DNA of 64,000 bases. Source: Pelobates cultripes. Lineage: Eukaryota; Chordata; Amphibia; Anura; Pelobatidae. Shown piece by piece: positions 22,454 through 33,659 of the stretch (position 1 is its first letter; every line of letters starts with the position of its first letter). The stretch covers positions 86,108,702 through 86,172,701 of the forward strand of contig OW240916.1 of the NCBI GenBank assembly GCA_933207985.1, read 5' to 3'. The notes below the pieces were generated by a model that saw only the letters and a list, made by a program, of their open reading frames with translations, was not told the DNA's origin and did no database searches. The position numbers and the translations under genes are program-made.

Positions 22454-23562
22454 ATTTGAAACGATAGAGGACATAAAGCAGCACATAAAGTACAGACTTG
22501 TTAACGGGAACATAAATAAGAGGTAAGGAGGCCCCAGCTCAAATGAGCTTGCAATTTAGTAAATAACAGTGCGCTTGTGTACCTCCATACAATCCTGGAT
22601 ATGATGGGACAGTCCTGACTTGGATCGCTATCTGCCGATCTTGATAGCTCAGTAGATAACATGCTGTACATTTTCTGTACCGTGTCACAAACTGTGACAT
22701 TATCTCTTCATTGTAGAAGATCAGGGAGGGATACAACAAACAAGCAGTATTGTGCTATTAGAAATAGCTATTCATATTTATATATGACTACATAAGCATT
22801 GTTTACCAATGTAAATAGAGAAATTATGACACAGACTCCTATATTTTCACTGACAAACATAAGTATTACTCTACTGAAGTACATCCTTACAAGTATACCC
22901 ACAACATTTCACTCTGAAAGTACACTTACAAAACAGTGATAGCTAACTTTGGTACTTAAAGAAACACTCTAATGTTAGGAACATAAACATGTGTTGATGC
23001 GCATGCGCACTAGCCTCCTACTGCTTCACTATGGGTAAGCACTGGTTTGGCTGAGATCATCAAGATTAATGACTATACAGCTATAAGTGCCTGTGTATTG
23101 CTGAAACCTTGTCTTGAGATTCCTGTGAAATGAGAGACGCCAGAGAACTAAAGCAGGATGGAGGGACAGGACCCCGAAATCGGGACTGTTGTGCAAAAAC
23201 TGCCCTTGAGCGCGTCTAATGCTTTGCAGTAGGCATTAAAACCACGCAGAGAGCCATTTAACAGCGCTTTCTGCATAGTCCTCTAGACTTCCATGCGGAG
23301 GCCTGGCCAGGAGGCTGTCTGAGAGAGCCTGGTGTGTTTGTCGTCAGGCACACACACCTCTTAAGTGGATGGACCAACTATTTTCTGGGCATACCCGCCC
23401 GTTTAGAGCATCACCAGTGACGAGTTGGGTCCCTGACTGTGCCCCCTTGCAAGGCTCGACCCCGTCCTGAATGCAGCCAAAGCAACGTTGGGAGGTATGC
23501 ATGCTGCATTGGATCAACTAACACAAGCAGGTTTCTTCACTTAAGTGTGAATTGTGAGAAAA
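22454..23562. other. unassigned sequence with a T2 left-end fragment
   Basis: CTTAAAGAAACACTCTAATG at about 22957 looks like a T2 left end with no partner. I see no gene. Confidence 0.45.
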
Positions 23563-23794
23563 ACTATAAGATACTCAAAATAACAAATATATGAGTATAT
23601 CTCTAGAGACATTAGGAAGGGAGGTTTGCCATTTGGCACTTATTTTCTACTTCCATCTGACCCATTTGTTAGTATTTTCTACAATTGTATTTCCTCACTG
23701 TATATATCTCTATTTATTATTTTCTATAGTATTATTATTGTTCATTATTCCAGTGGAAATACTCTTATATTTGTTATTTTGAGTATCTTATAGT
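23563..23794. mobile_element. 232-bp MITE with 36-bp inverted repeats
   Basis: The left arm ACTATAAGATACTCAAAATA, continuing to GAGTAT, is matched by the right arm ATACTCTTATATTTGTTATT, continuing to CTTATAGT, with one or two mismatches over 36 bases. I see no clear flanking duplication and cannot assign a superfamily. Confidence 0.7.
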
Positions 23795-24254
23795 TCTTCT
23801 GATTAGGGGTTATGCCCCAAGACACTACTGGAGTGTCTTACAAGGTATGATCTTCTACAGGTTGAGTGGACTAGTCTATTTTTTAGACAGCCATCACCTG
23901 TAGACATTTTTTTCTTCTTTTTTTTGAATTGTGAGAAATGTTATGAAAATTCAGTCACACTCAAATTTATGGCCAAAATAACCAAATTGTATATATCTAC
24001 CTGGCACTAAAAACATTTACAATTCGAGGCCCCCTAACAGTACAGAATTACAGGGACAGTGCTGATTTTTCACAATGTGAGCCGGTCTAGTGTTGTGCTC
24101 ATGTCATGCTGCCTGGGGAAAGTTCCCTGGTGTCCGCAAATGTGGGACACCAGGGAACTAAAGTGCGATGGCGGAGAGCGCCCCTAAAGCGGGACCGTTG
24201 TGAGGCATGCACTCCTGAAACCATAACCACAGCCCATAGAGCTTATGGTTGTTT

Positions 24255-24651
24255 AAATGTTCTTTTTTTTTTTTTTAATCGTTTTTTTATTAAACATTTT
24301 CGTGTTTTGGGGTACAGAATAGAAGAAGGGGGGAGGGGAATCGTTTAACTCACACTTATGTACAATAACTTTTACATTGTATATTCAGATTCCCCAAGGA
24401 AGTGGTTACAACTTAGCAGAGATATAGCATTCCATGTGTGGTAGTCATGTTTTCTTTGAACCATCAGAACATGGCTTCCCCGGCCTTGTTAAGCCCTCTT
24501 GGTGTTGTGTAGGTTTGCTCCACTGCATTTGCCCTAACTATTTACATACTGGTACCGTTCCGTCATTTTCTCTCTCTCTCTCTCTACATGCTTGCGCGTG
24601 TGGTTGCGTGTGTGTGTATGTCTCTTCGGGTTTTTAAAAAAATGTTCTTTT
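24255..24651 (-). mobile_element. 5'-truncated L1-type retroposon tail
   Basis: The 12-base sequence AAATGTTCTTTT occurs at 24255-24266 and 24640-24651. The insert starts with a T run, then TTTTTTTATTAAACATTTTC, the minus-strand view of a poly-A 3' end. A (TC)n tract lies near 24572. The target duplication plus poly-A marks LINE-type retroposition. Confidence 0.75.
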
Positions 24652-26421
24652 AAGTGTGAGCAGGGAGGCCTTTCTTCCACCAGTTTTTATACAAATTCTG
24701 TGCCTTAGTAAGCTATCACAGTCCAGCACTTTTAGTCATTTTAGTGCAGACTAGTGTAGATCAAACAATGAGTTGTGAATTGAAAACTAAATTAAAAAAA
24801 TTGGGCAAAAATAACTGATTCAGAATATTTCTCCAACCCAGCTATAGTTACATTTTAGTCTAATTGTTGCAGTTTAATTTTCAGGATCACTACAATTTTC
24901 TGTTTAGTAAATAACTCCTCAGAGATTTGTGTCTAAGTCAAGTAAAACATAACTTGCAGACCAAGGCAGCAGAATATGACTATAGCTTTCGCAATGGTAC
25001 TTGTTTGGTTAGGAGGCATTCGTTTCGACAGAGTTCTTAATACAAATTAGGATTGATCACTAAAGTGTAGACTCTCTGGAATTCAGTGCCTACAGTGTCC
25101 CTTTAAGTTTTACCAGACTGTGCATACGTGCATATAATGTGTACGATATTGTGGCCATGACTTGATGTGTCTGCTTTCTAGAACAATGCTCTGTATTGGA
25201 GACAGCAGACAGGCAGATGTCACTTGACTATATTTGTGTGCACAAAATAAATAAAGTCTTCATGGAAATGTAGTAATTTTTAGTCTTTAAAACGTCGGTT
25301 TAAACAGTTGTTTCTTTTTTTGATCCTAGAAATATTTGTTTCCTTGGAGAGTGGAACTTTAATGTAATGCATTGTGGTCTGTAGTTAATTTGCATTGTAG
25401 ATGAGGCCAGGAGGAATATTGTGTGCTTGTGTGGGTGGTATAAAATGAATCCAGGCATCAAAGATCCTAAAGTTGCAATACAGCCAAAGCGAAGTTAAAA
25501 AAATGTAATTGTATCTAAGATACATGTTGCTTCTGAAATGAAAGGACAACTTTAACATTAACATAACATTACATACATCCCAGATGTCCTCCTTCCACAT
25601 CAAATTGTTACTGGCTTATTTTGTTGTTTTTAACGTTTATTTATTGCAAAGAAAAATTGAGTAGATAATATTGAATGTGTATAGTACAAAATAATTTACT
25701 GAGCATATCAAAAGCAGATAAATAAATATATGATGATTGGTAAACTAAGTGTAAACTCCAAGTATAAAACAATATAATATATAAGGTTAAGAAAGGAAAT
25801 ATGAGGATAAAAAAAAAGAAAAAAATATTACTGAAATAACATGTTTGTTACTGTACATCAGAACAAATACAGTACATATAAACAATTATATAATCTCATA
25901 CACGGAACATAAAATACAGAAATTGGCAACCTTGTTTCCCAAAATCTAGTAATGAATAAATTATAAGGTTTGAAGGTAAGATACACAGGGTGCCTATATA
26001 AGCAAATAACTATTATAGGGATTCTTAAACGACCATCTGAGCTCCTCGAAGAATTCAGCTGTCTAATATCAGTCCTTTAGAGTTGGTCTGGACAAGTGAT
26101 TCATTAAAGAGGCATTAAAGATATGCAGGCTTATTCACGAAAGTGAGAAATCAAAGGGATTTAGTAGCCAAACTGAAAAAAATATCTAAGTCAGCTATGC
26201 TTTCCATTAAGCTACTCTAGCCTTAAATTTGAAATTCACTTTAAATTCACCTTGAATTATCACTTCAGTAAATATCTCTGTTAGCATCCCACAATAGGTA
26301 GTTAATCAGTGAATACTTGAACATGCCAATGATTTTAGAGACCACCGAATTTGAGCAGGATGAGGTGGTAGGAAATACTTTATGTGGCAATGTGGAAAGT
26401 CATATACCATTGAAAAATCAG
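24652..26421. other. sequence upstream of ABHD8, mostly unassigned
   Basis: CCTACAGTGTCCCTTTAAG at 25089-25107 is a lone T2 right end. AGGCTTATTCACGAAAGTGA near 26125 and CTTGAATTATCACTTCAGTA near 26253 are inverted ends of another short palindromic MITE, also seen at 28184 and 60060. I found no CpG-rich promoter and no exon. Confidence 0.5.
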
Positions 26422-26633
26422 TTTAAGTGTTACTTGAAGTATCATAACCACTTCAGTGGTTGTACAGCATTTCAAAAACCATTTTGTTTTCATGCAGGCT
26501 ATGTCAGTCACAGCCAGGGGAGTGATTTAACTCCTAAATGGCAGAGAATTAAGCAGTGAAACTTGGCATGATATGTACACCAAAACTGCTTAATTAAGCT
26601 AAAGCGGTTTTGATGCCTATAGTGTCCCTTTAA
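26422..26633. mobile_element. short T2-type MITE
   Basis: The element runs from TTAAGTGTTACTTGAAGTAT to ATGCCTATAGTGTCCCTTTAA. It shares GAGTGATTTAACTCCTAAAT with other T2 copies. It ends 217 bases before the first ABHD8 exon seen here. Confidence 0.6.
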
Positions 26634-26849
26634 TTTTCATGAGAAAATCTAACTCATCCATATTCATGTGTGCAGCTTTTTGAAGCGCTAACAGGAGGTT
26701 GGTTATAATTATAATATGTTTTATCATTTTGCTCTTTTCATGACCCAGGGACAAGGTGAGCTATCATATTTCTGCATAGCTAGTTATGAATCTTATTTTT
26801 ATTCATCCCCTAATCTGAGGTATCCTTATGCTATTTTGTCTGTTTGCAG

Positions 26850-27594
26850 GACACACCATGTTGACCAGCATAGCAGAACGCATTATGTATTGCCTAACTG
26901 GCAAAACACCAAATTCTGTGGGGCCTGTGGATATTTCAGAGACCAGCGATGGCTACGATTTCCTGGAAGTAAAACCTGGAAGGATCTTACGAGTGCGACA
27001 TTATTTGCCTTCACGTCCAGGAGGGGGAGAGCAAGAAGAATTAGACAAAAAGAAAAATCCAGGACAAGGCATGGTCCCTTGCAAACGTCGTATCACCGTT
27101 TACCGCAATGGGCAACTGGTGATCGAAAATCTAGGTGCAAACCTGCGATCTGAGATATTTCATTGTCGCAATGGGAATTCTGAGCCTGCTGGGACAGTAG
27201 AGGTGGAATTATCTGATTTTACTAGCACGGGCAATGAAGGTGTATCTGGAAAAGAGAGTGATGTACCCCCTGGGAAGCGCCGAAAACGCAAACCAAAGAA
27301 GGTAGTGGTGGTCGACTGCCAAAGACAGGTGACTGGATGTAAAGGAACCCATTCTGACGTGGTATTATTCTTTATACATGGAGTTGGAGGCTCTCTTGAC
27401 ATTTGGAAGGAACAACTTGAATTCTTCTCCAAGCTTGGCTATGAGGTAGTGGCCCCTGATTTGGTGGGGCATGGAGCCAGTGCCGCCCCCCAGATTGGCG
27501 CTGCCTATACTTTTTACGCACTTGCAGAGGACATGAGGTACATGTTCAAACGCTATGCCAAGAAGAGGAACATATTGATCGGACATTCTTATGG
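26850..27594 (+). CDS. ABHD8: ABHD8 first coding exon
   Basis: A pyrimidine-rich acceptor TTTTGTCTGTTTGCAG ends at 26849, so the exon begins in 5' UTR 8 bases before the ATG at 26858. The exon encodes residues 1-245 plus two bases of Gly246 and ends TATGG|GTGAGT. The start was chosen because [13 protein letters not shown] aligns with the vertebrate N-terminus and the upstream in-frame codons lie in the intron. It holds the oxyanion loop and nucleophile Ser244. Confidence 0.93.
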
Positions 27595-30500
27595 GTGAGT
27601 TCTTGTTGATGTGCAGAAATATATATCCAATAGTGCTGATCAATGCACTGTGTGAAGAATATGCATTGATATTTAAATACTGTTAATATAAAATTAGCCA
27701 TGCTAGCAGTTTTCTACTAGTAACTAGCCAATAGAAAAATATGTGTCTTGTTTTCAAGACATAATATAATGAACTTTTTTCCATCTACCAATATATGTTT
27801 GCATATGATTCACTTTAAAAATCTTAAATTCAAGGCTTTTAACAGACTTACAGCCCGCTGCATGTGTGTAGGCCCTCCTTATTGGTAATTTCTCCCAACC
27901 ACATCTCCCTTGCAACCCTAAGTACTCTAAATCCTAGCAGGATATCTAAAGCACTGCTGTCAGAAACGGCTCTGTAATTATATACTCGTATAAATGAAGC
28001 AACATGTCAATGTCATGCAAACAACACAATGTTTTAAATGCATAATGAGCACAACCTTAAACATTCTAAATAACTTTTAGTTAATATTCGCCTCTTCCTA
28101 ATGACATTTTAGATTCTTCTGTTTTCTTTTTTTCAAATTTCTCTTGCCCAACAGAAACCATTAATCTAAAAATACATATTTGTCAGGGTTATTTACTAAA
28201 GTAAGAATTGAAAGTGAACTTCAAATTTAAGGCTATCTTGATCTTAAATTTGAAATTCACTTTTAATTTTCACTTTAGTAATGTGTAATGTATTAATGTG
28301 AATCACCTCCTTAAAGACACAGTCTTCAAAATCACTCCATCTTAGTAAAGTGATTTTTGGAGCACAGAAGCTGCCTGCTGCCCCTGCAGATTTGTAAATG
28401 CACAGTGTTTGCGTCTTGCATTGCCTATGCTGAATCATTCAAGCAGCCAATATGGGCTTCAAACTAAAATAGATTCAGTTATCATTGAATCTATATGATG
28501 TGCGGCATCAGCATGCAAAGTATGCTGATGAAACTAGGTGTGACCCAGTGTTTCTCACAGCGAAGCATCCGATTGGCTGATTGCAGCAACTACAGCTCAT
28601 GTGCCATATGTCTGTAATACTTCTCTATGAGAAGCATTTGATTGGTCAAAAGTCATTAATCTTGATGAGTTCAGCAATATTAGACTATAGTGATGGAATA
28701 AAGGTATAGTATAATGTGGATTTTTTTAACACAAAAAGGAGGACCCTTTTCTAGCCTTTAAATTTAAATGTCAAGGAACAAAGGAAACTAAATGATATTT
28801 CAAATGTATAATTGAAGCTGAGAAACCTCTATTGAAGACCCTACTGCTTTATATTTTCAGTAAGATGAAATTACATGTTAAATGCTAATTGTAGTAATAA
28901 TATAATTAAAGGGATACTATCAAGATAAAAAGTGATGTGCACAGAGAATAATTTTTCCATATTGCAGAAAAGCACATAGTGTGAACATGGGCTAAGCAGG
29001 GAAAAAAAAAGTATTATGAGGCAAATATGTGGAGAAAACTATCCTAAGTAGATGAAAGGAAGTCTTTGTTTATACTTGGTGAACTATCAGTTTTCAGTGA
29101 CTCAGAATCCACAGCATCCACATTTTATTCCTTCAATGTTTCATAATCTTAAGCCTGTTGTGTGGAAGGAACTGACATTGGGCAGAATAGGCACGAGATT
29201 CAGCAGACCAGCATCTTAGGCCAAACACCTGAAGTTTGGCCTAAGACATCTTGAAGAAAAATCCTCAATGACCCAACAGTCAACTGTTAAACTTTTGTTT
29301 TATCCTTGTCTTTGTAGAGTCTCATTCTGCACTTTCCTAGCCCATGAATATCCTGACTTGGTCCACAAGGTGGTTATGGTAAACGGGGGAGGCCCCACAG
29401 CACTTGAACCAAGCCTGTGCTCCATCTTCAATATGCCCACTTGTGTCCTACACTGCCTGTCACCATGTCTGGCCTGGAGCTTCCTCAAGTAAGTAGTCAC
29501 TAGCTGTGGTCTTTAAGAATGGTGTATCTCTCTAATGTCATTTTCTCTCAGATGGGAAAATTAGTCTAGCCAGATGCAGTGGTGAAATTGTATGTGTTTT
29601 GATATTGTAGAACTGTTCTTACACAATTTACTAGTCAGTTTTGGATAGCTGAGGGTGTGTGGTTAATTCTCAAATTATTTTGCCAGGGCTGGCTTTGCAC
29701 GACAAGGTGCCAAAGAGAAGCAGCTTCTACGGGAGGGTAATGCCTTCAACGTGTCATCTTTTGTTTTACGAGCCATGATGAGTGGTCAGTACTGGCCAGA
29801 AGGGGATGAAGTTTACCACGCAGAACTTACTGTTCCCATCCTCTTGGTGCATGGCATGCATGACAAGTTTGTTCCACTCGATGAAGACCAAAGAATGGCA
29901 GAGGTACAGATTTCATTGCTATCGCCTGACAAACAGCGCCTGGTGTTGGTGCCTTATGCGTACTACTACCAAAGCAGTGGTTTTCACATGTATAGCTCAG
30001 CTTGGAAGGGGAAAGTGGGATGGGAGGTTGCAGCACCAAATGAAACTTTAGAAAACAAGTAAAGGGTGAAGACTACATCTTATGAAAAAGCACAATGGAA
30101 ATTTATATTCTTGTAAGTCCTTAAAAACAAGATACATTTGGAGAGTAAAAACTTCTCACATGAAAAGGTGTGTCCATTCCAAAAGGAGCTTATAATAGAG
30201 TAGAAAAAAATATTGATTTTACATTTTTAAATATTGATATCTCTAGAGGTTTTTTTTTTTTTTTTTTTACAAAACCCAGCAAGTTGGTCCATTTTCATAA
30301 AATGTCACAATAGTGAGATAAAAAGTACAGGAAGAGGTACACTTTTTTGATGCCACCATCTTCTCTATTCTTTATCTCTTTTATAGTTTATTTTGCAGGA
30401 TGCAACTTTAAATGATTATTTTGGTCTTTCTCTTTTTCCATATTTTTTCAGCTTAGTTTATTAGATATACATAGGAAAAAGTAGGGATTACTTCTTCTTA

Positions 30501-31593
30501 TAGGGAGCATCCCTCCTGGAACATCAACCCTGTTACATATCTTAGTATCATCAGCAAATGATTAGCAAATACACAGGGGTTAAATACTAGGATGCAGACA
30601 GAAAGCATGGTTTGAGATATTGGTAGAGGCCTGGCACATGAACTGGCAGTGAGACTTCAGCGTACAAGATATTCCTCTGGAATCAAGGACCAGGCCTTCT
30701 GGGAACAGGATACAGGGCAGGGCTTTGAAATGAAGGAGTTGGCCGCTGGCATAATATAGGAAAAACAGCCAGACATTAGTACATTATACCAACCGTAAAC
30801 AAATATTCTGCTACCTAACTAAGGGAAAGCCTGGTCTTCCAAAGTAAACAGAAGAGGACTAGCTGGGAGCAGAATCAGATCTCTCCAGTCTGCAACAGCA
30901 CTACAGCAAGTAGTGGCACTGTGAGATACTGCATCAGACCTAGAGATCACAAAACCAAGGTGCTTTCATGGAACCCAGAGATATAGATATCAAAGACAGA
31001 AGAGAACAATATGGTGGCACCCATGTATTGAAATCCCTCACGAGAACAAAAGGATAAAAAAAAAGTCAGGAGGATGGGGGAGGGGGTGGTAAAATGTTCA
31101 AGATACAAGGGGCCTAAGCAAAGGAAAAACAAAAACAAAATACAAAAATCCGACTTTAAGTCATCAGGATTTTCCACAGATCATGTTGCTCATATGCTAT
31201 AGGCATCTAGCGCACATATTGGTACATGACATTAGTTGCCATGTTTGATGTCTAATATTTTTTTTTTGCTTTGCTCGTTTCATAGACCCATATAAGAATT
31301 CAGATAGAACCCACAGAAAGTGCATTCTATCTGTTTATAAACTAAACAAAAACCATTGACGTTCATTTTAAAAAAAACGTACAAGCATTTAAAACCTTAT
31401 GTAAATATATAATCAATTGATATATTCAATGTTTCCACAGATCCTCCTGATCTCGTTCTTAAAGGTTATAGAAGAAGGTAGTCACATGGTCATGCTGGAA
31501 TGTCCAGAAGCTGTCAACACTCTCCTCCATGAGTTCTTTCTATGGGAGCCAGAGGTCCAAAATCAAGGAGTGGAGGAGTCTGGCAATGAGTGA
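26858..31593 (+). CDS. ABHD8: ABHD8, alpha/beta-hydrolase domain protein 8 (4 coding exons)
   Basis: The joined coding exons 26858-27594, 29318-29488, 29687-29903 and 31441-31593 give 425 residues; from memory, human ABHD8 is about 439. All junctions are GT-AG and keep frame. The alpha/beta-hydrolase fold is complete: HGVGGS (oxyanion loop, residues 174-179), GHSYG nucleophile elbow with Ser244, HGMHDK with Asp362, and EEGSHMV with His390, so the Ser-Asp-His triad is present. Residues 1-139 form the family-specific N-terminal region, with SSDGY-like [20 protein letters not shown] and [20 protein letters not shown] basic stretch, KRRKRKPKK, lies at 140-148. There is no signal peptide or obvious membrane segment. 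The substrate is not established, and the name rests on near line-by-line similarity to vertebrate ABHD8. The stop is TGA at 31591-31593. No neighbouring host gene is visible within the window. Confidence 0.96.
27595..29317 (+). other. ABHD8 intron after first coding exon
   Basis: The intron is 1723 bases. It contains a palindromic MITE at about 28184-28280 (CAGGGTTATTTACTAAAGTA with its inverse), a T2-like stretch from about 28311 (TTAAAGACACAG) to 28700, a T2 left end at about 28905 (TTAAAGGGATACTATC), and a 12-base-arm hairpin at 29215-29245 near the acceptor. Confidence 0.7.
28184..28280. mobile_element. short palindromic MITE in ABHD8 intron
   Basis: CAGGGTTATTTACTAAAGTA at the left is mirrored by TTTTCACTTTAGTAAT at the right, with inner arms AATTGAAAGTGAAC and GAAATTCACTTTTAATT. 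Related copies lie near 26125-26280 and 60060-60185. Confidence 0.6.
29318..29488 (+). CDS. ABHD8: ABHD8 second coding exon
   Basis: The acceptor is TCTTTGTAG|A and the donor is TCAA|GTAAGT. The exon completes Gly246 and encodes [18 protein letters not shown] through CLAWSFL to the first bases of Lys303. This is the segment after the nucleophile elbow. Confidence 0.94.
29687..29903 (+). CDS. ABHD8: ABHD8 third coding exon
   Basis: The acceptor is TATTTTGCCAG|G and the donor is GCAGAG|GTACAG. The exon encodes residues 303-375, [14 protein letters not shown] through HGMHDKFVP to QRMAE, and includes catalytic Asp362. The donor GTACAG is weaker than the others, and the frame stays open into the intron to a TAA at 30060. 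Confidence 0.94.
29904..31440 (+). other. ABHD8 last intron
   Basis: The intron is 1537 bases and opens with a weak donor. A T run lies at about 30250-30270. The rest is unassigned. An open frame continues 52 codons from the preceding exon, which looks like chance. Confidence 0.6.
31441..31593 (+). CDS. ABHD8: ABHD8 last coding exon
   Basis: The acceptor TGTTTCCACAG is followed by [20 protein letters not shown], which carries catalytic His390, then [11 protein letters not shown] and a short acidic C-terminus ending SGNE and TGA. This exon is short and in a different frame from the intron read-through, so it is easily missed by ORF scanning. Confidence 0.93.
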   Translation: MLLISFLKVIEEGSHMVMLECPEAVNTLLHEFFLWEPEVQNQGVEESGNE

Positions 31594-31771
31594 ATGTGAG
31601 CAGAACATCAGATCGGCAAGACACAGAAGATGAACTTTTGTGGTGTTTACCCAAGCAATGGGCATTAGTCTAAGTTTGGAGAAGATGCCCGGTGGTCTTT
31701 CTACCACCGGCCAAGGTTTTTAAGACTTTGGCCCCGAGAGGATGACGTCAAGGGAACATATTATTCCAGAG

Positions 31772-31777
31772 AATAAA
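31772..31777 (+). terminator. candidate ABHD8 polyadenylation signal
   Basis: AATAAA lies 179 bases after the ABHD8 stop and is the first canonical hexamer downstream. A GT-rich stretch follows near 31795-31830. RNA evidence would be needed to confirm it. Confidence 0.45.
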
Positions 31778-33235
31778 GCAAGTTTCTATAGAGCAGGGGT
31801 CATCAGCTCTTTGTCTGTTATTTTCTCTACCCACAGCAAGTTGCTGGATCTAGAGAGAGGTTGTAAAGGTCCATTGTGGGTAACACATTGGAATGTCAGT
31901 CATTGCAGAATTGGGTGGGTTACTGGCCAAAAATCCAAAATAAGAAGGGAGGTTTTCAAATGTGGAGGACTGACAGGCTCGAAAGAGGAGAATGGAGACT
32001 TTAAAGGAAAATTACCTATTGTCTGTTTTAAAAGAATATGACATATAGATTTATATCTGCAAAATATCTCATGTCATGACAAATATTTACCCCATTTCTT
32101 TCCAATGAAATACTGCTGACAGCAAACGGGTTATGTCTATGAACAATCCATACTGCAAATCAAATACAGTGGGCAATAAACAACAATAAAAAAGAATAAT
32201 TTAGACATTGCATAGAAAACATGAAAAAACTAAATGAAACAAAATTGTCTACAATGCATTTTCTGTGCTCACGTTTGTTTGATACCCTATCTTTTTGCTT
32301 CTTTTGCAAATATGTTGGGGACTTCTTAAAATCAGTATTAATACAAGTAAACGTGTAATTTATCATAATTTTTGTTGTTTTTTTCTTTTCTACCATTCAA
32401 TGTGAAAGTGTCATAAGAATACATCAAGTGAGATATGTAAAATATAAATGGTCGCCAGATCGATGTTGAATGGTGACATTTTACACTTACAGTTTGTGGC
32501 CCATTACTTTATTTTAATCCATCAGTTCTACATACTCATCCTTTCATACCTTCTGTCCTTAAAACTTGTTTTGCTCCATAAAACTCTAGCTTCTAATACT
32601 CTGGGTTGATATTACCTGTACTAATAACTCTTCTTATGAAAAACGAAGGCCCGGAGAGCCCTTTGCTGAGTGATGGAATTAAACAAATACTGAGTAGTAA
32701 GCTATAATTTTCTCCACCCCTTCCCGCAAGCTCTCTAGCCCAATAGTAGTGGGTGCCTAGTCCCTCATGAAAAAAAAAAAAAACAGGTTGCGATAGATGA
32801 AAACAAATTATTGTGGAAAATCAAAAGGTATGAAATAAGCAATAACAGATATTATGGTATAGTTCTGGATATAATTATCTTGCAGTTCAGGGAAGATAGT
32901 CTAGCTTCTTACAGATGCTTAAGGTATAACCAAGAATACATGTACAGAAAACCAGGAAAAAAAATCCAATAGTGCAGTCTTGATAAGTGAGATGCACACA
33001 ACATGCAGAATCGTGAATGCCAACTCACATGGGGTGGAGCTCATGGCCAGCTCTAATATATACACCGTGCAGTGGTACAGATCCGCACAGATGCATACAA
33101 CAGTGTCGGTGTGGTTTTGTAAAAGCAGGATTGGGACCATAAAAAAAAAAGAGTAAACAATATAGTGCTCTCTGATTAAAACTGTAAATAATACTTGGAG
33201 CCTTACTTATATTTTAAAGAGCAGGTGAACCGCTC
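31778..33235. other. unassigned sequence downstream of ABHD8
   Basis: I see no gene. The frames are short and A/T-rich. No repeat could be assigned. Confidence 0.4.
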
Positions 33236-33486
33236 TATGATAATAGCATAGGTGGTATTATCCCCACCGCAGGATTCTTTGTCCAGGGATCATCAGTGAA
33301 GATGTATCTTAGGACCCCACAATTCAATTTAGAAATAATGGTAAAATAGAAAAAAAAAGTTATAAACTTTTTTGCTATTTTACCATAATATCTAATTTGA
33401 ATCCTGGCATCCTGAGATATGTCTTCACCGCTGATCCCTGGACAAAGAATCCTGTGGTGGGGATTATACCACCTACACTACGATCA
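33236..33486. mobile_element. foldback element with arms of about 105 bp
   Basis: The left arm (AGGTGGTATTATCCCCACCG, then GGATTCTTTGTCCAGGGATC) is mirrored by the right arm (GATCCCTGGACAAAGAATCC, then GGTGGGGATTATACCACC). The centre is an A/T-rich loop near 33350-33370. It is probably a MITE of unknown type. Confidence 0.75.
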
Positions 33487-33659
33487 TAGTATTTATTTAT
33501 ATCTCTACCTCTTATCGCAACATCTAATATGATCTAATTTGCGGATAAAATTGTCCACTTTCACATGTTCTCTTCTGACTTTTGCAAATCCAGCACTAAC
33601 ACCAGCAAAAAACAACATATACGAGAAGTGGTGAAATACTCTAGGACATCCGACTAGCA

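Noticed and set aside
26716..27153. 145-codon frame overlapping the start of ABHD8
   Set aside because: It is out of frame with ABHD8, includes intronic sequence before the acceptor at 26849, and shows no family resemblance.
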